Shown: positions 19,424 to 26,473 of the stretch, in pieces
Layout of the letters: the number at the start of each line of letters is the position of its first letter
How positions within the stretch are numbered: position 1 is the stretch's first letter
Assembly (NCBI RefSeq): GCF_000611645.1
Contig: NW_014013421.1
Location: forward strand, 10,210 to 36,682
Length of the DNA: 26,473 nt
From: Monoraphidium neglectum
Taxonomy: Eukaryota; Chlorophyta; Chlorophyceae; Sphaeropleales; Selenastraceae
Reading direction: 5' to 3'
Program-made: the position numbers and the translations under genes
The notes under the pieces: model-generated
Databases searched by the model: none
What the model was told of the DNA's origin: nothing
Seen by the model: the letters and a program-made list of their open reading frames with translations, nothing else

Positions 19424-22400
19424 ATGCGGAGCGTGGTAGCCTGGACGGAGACGCCGGTGCGAGGCGTGTCACACCGCTTCTGCTGCTTCTGCTGCTGCTT
19501 TGCACAGCTGCTACCGCTGCTGCTTTGATACGCGCCTGCATTTATTCCTGAGCCATACTACAAACATTTTTCCCAATAGCCTGAGAAGGACGGCATCAAG
19601 AATGTTTGCTACGACCTGTGCTTCCGGCCAGGTGCGGTCTGTGCAAGTGTGGCGCTCTCAGATCGCCGCCGCCGCTGCTACTTCGAAATCATGCTGCACC
19701 GGATACCAACCGTGCGACTTCGTCATGACACGGCTGTCTTGACTTCTCCTGCCTGTCTGCAGATGGCAGCCAGCTGGTGGCTGCAGTCGGCAGCCGAGTG
19801 CTGGTGTACGATGCGGCAGACGGCGAGCTACTGCACGCACTCAAGGGGCACAAGGTGTGCCTGCAAGCGGCGGCGTGGGTGGCACTGTTGTGATGGGAGC
19901 CAGAGGCGGCTTATACTTGCGACTGCACGCTTATGGGTTGGTGGGGCCATGGCGGCAGGATCCACGTGCAGCCTGGTCCCGCAAGCACAGGGTTGCGTTT
20001 GCGTGTTGTCGTGTTGGGATGGCGCAGGCGCTTAAGACAGGCTGGCCTGCAGGTCAGTTTGTAAGTGCTGCAGCAGCTGGATTTTGCTGTTGCCAGCCGC
20101 ATGGCGGACACCATCACCCCCTGCTCATACGCTAGGGCCTGGTGTACTGCGTCGCGTACGCTTGGAACGGAAAGCGTTTTGCGTCTGGGGGCGCCGACAA
20201 GACCGTCATCATCTGGACCAGCAAGGTAGGTGGAAGGGAGGGGGTAGAATAACGTCCTGGCAGGAAGTATGCAGACGCAGCTGAGCCCGCAACAGGGCTG
20301 ATTGCGGCCAGCCGCCGGGCGACAGGCCGCCCAGGACTGGCTGCCTTTCCCACAGGTCAAGTTTGCACGTGTTTGCAAGTGTCAGGGCGGCGGCCCACAA
20401 GCAACACCCACTGCACCATCTGCCCGTCACCATTCCAATGACTACCCCAGGGTGAGGGCATCCTGAAGTATACCCACGGAGACTCTATCCAGGCGCTGGC
20501 CTACAACCCTGCTACCCAGCAGCTGGCCAGCGGCACCGCAGGCGACCTGGGGCTCTGGTCGCCGGAGCAAAAGGCAGTGACGAAGCACAAGGTGGGCGGC
20601 GGGGGCTCAATCTGGTGGCGTTGGTCGCCTTTGCGCCGGACCCTGTGGACTCCCAGGTTTGTGCTGCTGCCGCCCTGTATGCCCGTCCGCACAGCACCAC
20701 ACATCAAGGCGTATAGTATGTCCATGAAGTTGGTGGTCTACACCCCTGTGGACGGCCAGGTCCAGTCCAAGATCCTGTGCCTCTCATGGACCGCGGACGG
20801 CACCCTGCTGGCAATGGGCTGCTACGACGGCAGCGTGTCCGTGCGCGACCGCGCCGGCAGCGAGCGAGCGCACTTCAGCGCCGGGGCAACACCCGCGTGG
20901 AGCTTGGCCTGGAGCCCGCAGGTGCGGTGGAGTTAAGAGCACAAATGGTCTATAATGACTCTGTTAGTCAGGGTGTCAGGGGTTCTTGAGCCAATATTTT
21001 GCCTTGTGTCAAGCTGGGTGGCACTAATTGGCTGTGGCGTTCTAGCCTCTGCATAGATAGGTAGAGGCATGCCTTGCGTAGCATGGGGTGCGTAGCATGG
21101 GGTGCGTTGCATGGGGTCGGTGCACCTGCCAACACCCCAGGCCGTGACCGTCCCCCCCCCCCTGCGCAGGACCAGCCCATCCTGGCGGTGGGCCTGCTGG
21201 ACGGCCGCCTGCGGTTCTTCACCTCCAGCGGCACTCAGAAGCACAAGGACAGGGAGATGGCCGGTGGGCTGGAGGGGCGATGGGGCGAGGACAGCACAGG
21301 GGGGGGGGGCAAGCTCTGGCGTGATTAGCGCTGCCCAGCGTGTGCGCCGTGGCGGAACAAAGCTGCGTGGCGCACTTCATTCGAAGACCTTCGAGACTGC
21401 CTGACGGCAACCCCACCTTGCGCGACGCCTACCTTCCATCCTGCCTGCATCTCGTCCCTATATCCCCTCCACAGGTGACCCCCTCAGCCTGGCGTACTTC
21501 AGTGAGGAGTACCTCCTGGTGGGGGGGACAGACAAGTGAGCAGGGGGCGGCCAGCGCGTGTCATGCGACCCCCTGCTGCTGCTGATGCTCCTGCTGCTGC
21601 TGCTGAAATTGCTGCTGCTGCTGCCGCCACTGCTGCTGCCGCTTCAGCTGCTTCTGTTGCTGCTAGTCATACTGATTGTGGGGTTGGGGTGACACCTGAA
21701 GCCGCGGTGGCTGCCCTGGACACACTGCAGCTGCAGCAATGACCGCGGCCGCGACACCGGAAGGCTCTCCCAGCCCCCCTCACTCAAGACCTGTCATCAA
21801 AAACCAGCATCAACTGACAATCAGCTCAATGCGCAGGCGCCCCTGCCCAGAGGTACCTGCATTACATGCTGCTGATCACATGCCCCGCACCCGCACATGA
21901 ATCCTGACCGTCGCATTTCCCAGGTCGATTCAAATGCTGACAAAGGAGGGCGTCAGCCTGGACTCATTTCCAGGGCGCGGCAGGTGTGCTGAGGCAGGTG
22001 GTGGCGGTTTTGCAATGCAGCAATGTGCTCTGTGCTTTGAATCCTCACTCTGCGGCTTGTTGGGGGCGTGCCTGATGCCGTCTCCCTTTTGTATTTGCTG
22101 ATGTCCCACTCTGCCCTTGTAGCTGGATCTGGCGCCTTGCCCCGCGGCCGGGGTCCAACTATGTTGCTGTGGCGTACGAGGATGGCAGCCTGGCCATGAT
22201 CCAGATCATCTTCAGCACGGTGCACGGCCTCTACGGGGACAGGTGGGTACAAAACAGGATATGTAGGGGCTTGATGGCAGATTTATGACGTGAGGGTATC
22301 AGGGGCTGGGGTTGAGAGTTGCAAGAGCGGCAATGCCGGCTTTCTGCAGCTGGCTGGGGAGGGTAAGCCAGACCAAGGTTGACTGAGGACTTGCCACTGC

Positions 22401-25400
22401 ACATCACACCATCCGTCACGTTGGATCAATCCACACTTGCTGCATTCACAAACCGCCAGGTATGCGTACCGTGATGCGATGACTGATGTGATCATACAGC
22501 ACCTCATTACGGAGCAAAAGGTCAGGATCAAGTGCAGGTGGGGGCGGCGAGGGGGGGGAGGGGGGCGGCGTGTGAGAAAGGGGGCTGGAAGTGGCCCGAG
22601 GAAAAGATAGGGCAAGTGACGGACATGCTGAGAAATGCGTGGTGGCTGCCGTGCGAGCATCTCAGCGTGGCGCCAGCGGATGCTGTCCAAGAATCCACGC
22701 GCGTGCATGTGGATTCACCTTACCAAAACCGAAACATCTGATTGGAGCATCTTATTATAGCGTGTGCACTGCAGTGTCAAGCAATGTAAAATCCGGCCCC
22801 TGGAACCCTGGGCACAGGGACTATGTCAAGAAGGTGGCGGTGTACCGCGACAGGGTGGCGGTTCAGCTGGCCTCCAGGGTGGTGATCTACGAGCTGGCGC
22901 CAGCAGAGGCCGGGGTGGCAGGTGGGTGGAGAGGGACATGGTGGGACGAGGGTAGGCGGAGGGAGGGCAGCCTCGCTCAGGGCCTCGTGAAAGGTGTTGC
23001 CCTGTGCGCGCCCCGGCGCACCGACTCTGGCATGAATCATAGACGCGCAGCTGCAGTCGGTGCTCTCAGTCTATCTGCCCCACGCCAAGCCTGCATCCTC
23101 AACCCCCCCTTCCAGTCGACGACAACGACATGCAGTACCGGGCCTGCGCCAAGATCAACGCCAGCTGGGACTGCAACCTGCTGGTGGTGGCCAGCGCTCA
23201 CCTGGTGCTCTGCCAGGTTGGTTGAGCGCGGCAGTTTGCTCCCGATTGCGGTACGCGCAGATGCGTCAGTCAAGCAGGAGCACCCCGGCCTGGGCGGCCT
23301 TAATGGCAGGCGGCTGGTCACACGGCCACCGTGGCTCCTGTTTAAGCAGAGGCGCCGGCCTCGATCAAGTCATCTCTGTGGGTCGCACGTCGTACTAAAA
23401 CCTGATAGCCAATTTGCCAGCTGCCGCATGCCTGCCTTGCTGTTTTGCTCGCAGTGTCCGCAGCATCCATCAATTGTTTCTTTCTCTCTCTCCCATCCTG
23501 ACGCACCCACCGCCTGCCCCCAACCCCAGGACAAGCAGTTGCAGCTGTACAACTTTGACGGCGTGAAGGAGCGCGAGTGGAGCCTGGACGCAGTCATTCG
23601 CTACATCAAGGTGAGCCCACGGCCTGGCACAGCCTTCGCGTGCGCCCTCAGGATACAACAGGGGAAGACTCTTGGGGTTTATATCCCTGGCAATCCGGGG
23701 GGCGCAGCGTAGTTTCTGGCGGATTGCGTGCTGCTAGTAAAATAGTCTGCTCGTATTGTCGGACTAACGTGGTGCACAGGTGGCGGGCGGCCCACCCAAG
23801 AGGGAGGCGCTGGTGGTGGGGCTCAAGAATGGCCAGGTGGGGGCGGCCAGGGTCGGCTGGGCTTTGCTGCATACTGCAGCTGTGCACGGTCACTCGTGCG
23901 ACTCTGTGACTTGCGCAAGCTGCGAGAGTGCCCCACTCAAACAACTAGCCCACGGCTCACCGCCAGGATTGCCCCCCCCCCAACGCACTGCGCCCCGGCC
24001 CCCGCAGGTTGTCAAGGTGTTTGTGGACAACCCGTTCCCCATCCCCCTGGTGCACCACAGCTGCGGCGTGCGCTGCCTTGACGTGTGCCCTGCGCGCACG
24101 CGGCTGGCCCTGGTGGACGAGGCCGGCAAGGTGGTGGTGTACGACCTGGAGACCAAGGTGGGGGGTAGGGACGGGGGGCAGCGTGCGGGTGTGTGGGTGC
24201 TGGGAGAGCGGTGTGACTGGCCAGGTTGTGGGAGCTGCTCAGGGTGCGCAGAGGGAGCGGGGAGGGGTTTGCAGATGCGGGGTCTTGCTGGGTGGGTGGG
24301 CGGCAAAGGGCGGCGACGTCCTTGCGGCTGCGACTGGCGTTGCGGCCTGAATGTCAAGAGGACCCACCACCAGCCCAGGCCTCGAGGTGTCTCACTCATA
24401 GCTCACCCAGTTTACTCCCCACCGCCACCACCGCCGCCGCCGCCAGGCTGTTGTGTTTGAGGGCGAGAACGCCAACAGTGTTGCGTGGAACGCGGACTGC
24501 GAGTCCATGCTGTGCTACAGCGGGGGCGGCGCGCTGACCATCAAGACGGGGGACTTCCCGCCTCACAGCCAAAAGATGGCCGGGTTTGTGGTCGGCTTCA
24601 AGGTGCGGCGGGGGTCACGGTCATTCGTGTGGGCCTGCAAGTCTGGTTGCGTGTGCTGTCGCACTGCCTGGTCGTATCCATTCCCGGGACCAAGTGTCTT
24701 GTTGCAACGTGTGCCTCCCCTGCCTTCCTCCGCATGCCCCGTGAAATTCAGCTGCGTCCTTTCACCCACCCACCCCACCCAACCTTCCCGCAGGGCTCCA
24801 AGGTGTTCTGCCTGCAGTTTGCCAGCATGCAGACCATCGACGTCCCGCAGAGCGCGTCCATGTTCAGGTGCGGGGCAGGAGCAGGTGGGGCCGGGAAAGA
24901 CCGGCTGGGTCGCCTGCGGCCCTTGAAGGACGCATGCGGCAGGGGTTGCAGCGGTAAGCGCCACGTCAGACGAACTGCGGTGTTTTACCCTGCATGCGGG
25001 CTCTTCATCAACCCCGTGGATGCCTGCACGCGCCGCACCAACCCCCCGGGCCCTGCGCCCCTCCCCCCTCCCCCCCAGGTACCTGGGTCAGAAGGACTGG
25101 GAGGGAGCGTACCGCACCGCCTGCCTGGGGGTCACAGACGCAGACTGGCGCGCGCTCGCGCTCGCGGCGCTGCAGGTGTGTGGCGAGTGGCCCGGCATGC
25201 CCGGTGCGATGCGTGCCGCGGCGACTCCCTTGGACGCCGTCGCCGAGGCCCGCTGCAGCTCGCTCGCGAATGTTGATGGGCGTGCGAACTCGCGTTTCTG
25301 GCAATGCTCTGGCGTGACACCTCTGAACACCAATCCCTCTGATGGCACACTGGCAGCGACTCCAGGGTTTCGCACATCCTGCACTCAACACGCCTGGTGT

Positions 25401-26473
25401 TGCTCTCTTGCATTTCGCACCCCCAGGGTTCGGAGGTGGAGGTGGCGCGGCGTGCGTTTGTGCGCGTGAGGGACCTGGGGGCTGTGGAGCTGGTGGACAG
25501 GGTGGCGGCGGGGCTGAGGGGCGGACTGCCGCAGGGGCTGCTGGCGGCAGAGGTCATGGCCTGGCAGGTGCGGGGCGGGGCGTTGATGGGGGGCGCAGCG
25601 GTGTCTGGCTGGCTGGAATTTGACGTGATGTTTGGGAGGGGTCTTGAGACACGCGTTCAGGGCACCGCGGGGCCCTGAGGTCCTCCCCTGGTCCATGACC
25701 TATCACAACAAGCCTGGTTCACCAGGTCCCGAAACGCATGCGTGCTGCCGCCTTCCACCACCCCGCACCCCACCAGGGGCGGTACCAGGAGGCGGCGCGG
25801 CTGTACGTCAACGAAGGACGCCTCGACAAGGTGAGTGAGCGCGTGCGTGCGTGCGTGCGTGCAGGGCTTGGTGCCCTACCAAGAGCGCCCCTGACGAAGG
25901 CGGGTTAGACAGCAACTTGCAACTTGCGATGGGATGAGGGGTGTGCAAACTAGGTTTACCCTAGACTTTGTAATTCTCAAATCCTGCCGCGACACACCCG
26001 CGTGTTTGTTTTGGTGACAGAGTAAGTATCGGCGTTGTATGCATGCCACGCCGGACGGCCCCGCCCTCTGGTCCCGTGCCCCCGCCCCCTTTTCAGGTGC
26101 TGGAGATGTTCAGTGCGCTGCGCCAGTTTGACGAGGCCAAGAAGTGGGCCGACGAGTTCGCGCGCAGCGGCCGCGCCGCAGGTGGGTAGCGCGCAAGCTG
26201 CCGCACGGTCAAGATCGGTTTTGACCCCCGCTTGCTTTGTGATGCACCGCTGATGTTGGCGTCTTGTCAGCAGCAATGGAACTCTCGCGTAAAGAGTCAC
26301 ACCCCAGGCAATGCAGTACCTCCCCTTCTTCCCACAACTGCTGCAGGCAGCCAGGGGGCCGCGGGTGCGGCTGTGTCTGACCTCATTGGGCGGCAGGCCG
26401 AGTGGAGTGAGGAGAGCGCCAACTACGAGGCGGCTGCTGAGATGTACATCAAGGTCGGGGCCATGGGGGGCGG
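19424..26473 (+). CDS. IFT122: intraflagellar transport protein 122 (IFT-A subunit), 5' part (partial)
   Basis: About 736 residues are encoded here. IFT122 is a core WD40/TPR subunit of IFT complex A, which drives retrograde transport in flagella. The product begins [11 protein letters not shown] and shows the family sequence in order: [20 protein letters not shown] with [173 protein letters not shown]; then the helical-repeat part [40 protein letters not shown] and [12 protein letters not shown]. Two WD40 propellers are therefore complete and the TPR-like region has begun. Compared with the human form, the acidic loop between AWSPQ and DQPILAVG is missing. The gene leaves the window inside or just after exon 23. 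Confidence 0.97.
19477..19527 (+). repeat. imperfect CTG triplet repeat in IFT122 intron 1
   Basis: Mostly CTG triplets with interruptions, in the intron right after the 33-base first exon. Same orientation and type as the triplet runs at 3229 and 21572. Confidence 0.8.
21076..21117 (+). repeat. three tandem copies of a 14-base unit
   Basis: The unit gcgtagcatggggt occurs at 21076 and 21090, and with one change (gcgttgcatggggt) at 21104. It lies in intron 6 of IFT122, between the exon ending at 20921 and the one starting at 21170. Confidence 0.9.
21572..21666 (+). repeat. imperfect CTG/TGC triplet repeat in IFT122 intron 8
   Basis: About 95 bases made mostly of CTG triplets with interruptions, just after the gtgagc donor at 21536. 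It opens an Ala-rich frame that is not coding, because the exon before it splices in phase to 21924. Confidence 0.85.
25834..25862 (+). repeat. short GTGC tandem repeat
   Basis: Several gtgc units in a row directly after the donor of IFT122 exon 21 (25830). Intronic microsatellite. Confidence 0.8.

Larger units (their letters stand above)
19424..26473 (+). other. IFT122: exon map of IFT122
   Basis: Exons: 19424-19456, 19580-19631, 19763-19854, 20136-20225, 20451-20591, 20760-20921, 21170-21263, 21475-21535, 21924-21983, 22123-22242, 22460-22537, 22818-22921, 23116-23216, 23530-23610, 23780-23836, 24008-24157, 24447-24602, 24794-24867, 25079-25175, 25427-25567, 25777-25830, 26097-26181, 26347 to the right edge. 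All junctions are GT-AG and keep the frame. The last exon may end at 26453, where aag|gtcggg looks like a donor. Exons are short (33-162 bases) and introns run from about 120 to 390 bases. Confidence 0.9.

Noticed and set aside
22591..23712. 373-codon plus-strand frame in the IFT122 region
   Set aside because: It runs through several IFT122 introns and holds only parts of the real exons; the conserved sequence dictates the spliced model.

Overview
The window is nuclear DNA of a green alga, most likely a chlorophyte from a lineage that still makes flagella. The evidence is GC-rich sequence, genes broken into many short exons by small introns with gtgag/gtgcg donors, algal TGTAA polyadenylation signals, a plastid/mitochondrial-type pyruvate formate-lyase, and an unmistakable IFT122 gene. 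No bacterial operon, tRNA, rRNA, CRISPR array or intact transposon was seen. Gene models were built by hand: exons were joined only where GT(or GC)..AG borders and codon phase agree.

Layout from left to right: (1) the 5' part of pyruvate formate-lyase, minus strand, running off the left edge (222-1474); (2) a small secreted protein with three Cys-framed repeats, plus (2874-4088); (3) a long uncharacterised protein with a signal peptide, minus (4338-7819); (4) a 169-residue ankyrin protein, plus (8108-9654); (5) a TPR-like protein of about 420 residues, minus (9903-11772); (6) a stand-alone molybdopterin-binding-fold (MoCF/CinA/FLAD1-N) protein, plus (12126-14237); (7) a 549-residue protein with a von Hippel-Lindau (VHL) beta domain, plus (15040-17844); (8) a tentative 44-residue gene, minus (18727-18985); (9) the first 23 exons of IFT122, plus, running off the right edge (19424 onward). 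Apart from the consecutive plus-strand genes 6 and 7, neighbours alternate in orientation. This gives divergent promoter spacers at 1475-2873, 7820-8107, 11773-12125 and 18986-19423, and closely spaced convergent 3' ends at 4089-4337 and 9655-9902.

The genes do not form one pathway. IFT122 is a core subunit of the retrograde intraflagellar transport complex A, and PFL is the fermentative pyruvate-cleaving enzyme of algal mitochondria and plastids. The most notable gene is the VHL-domain protein: by eye, most of the hydroxyproline-reading pocket of animal VHL is kept, although no Elongin-C box is visible. The two secreted proteins, the C-terminal module of the TPR protein and the 44-residue gene are not families I can name with confidence.
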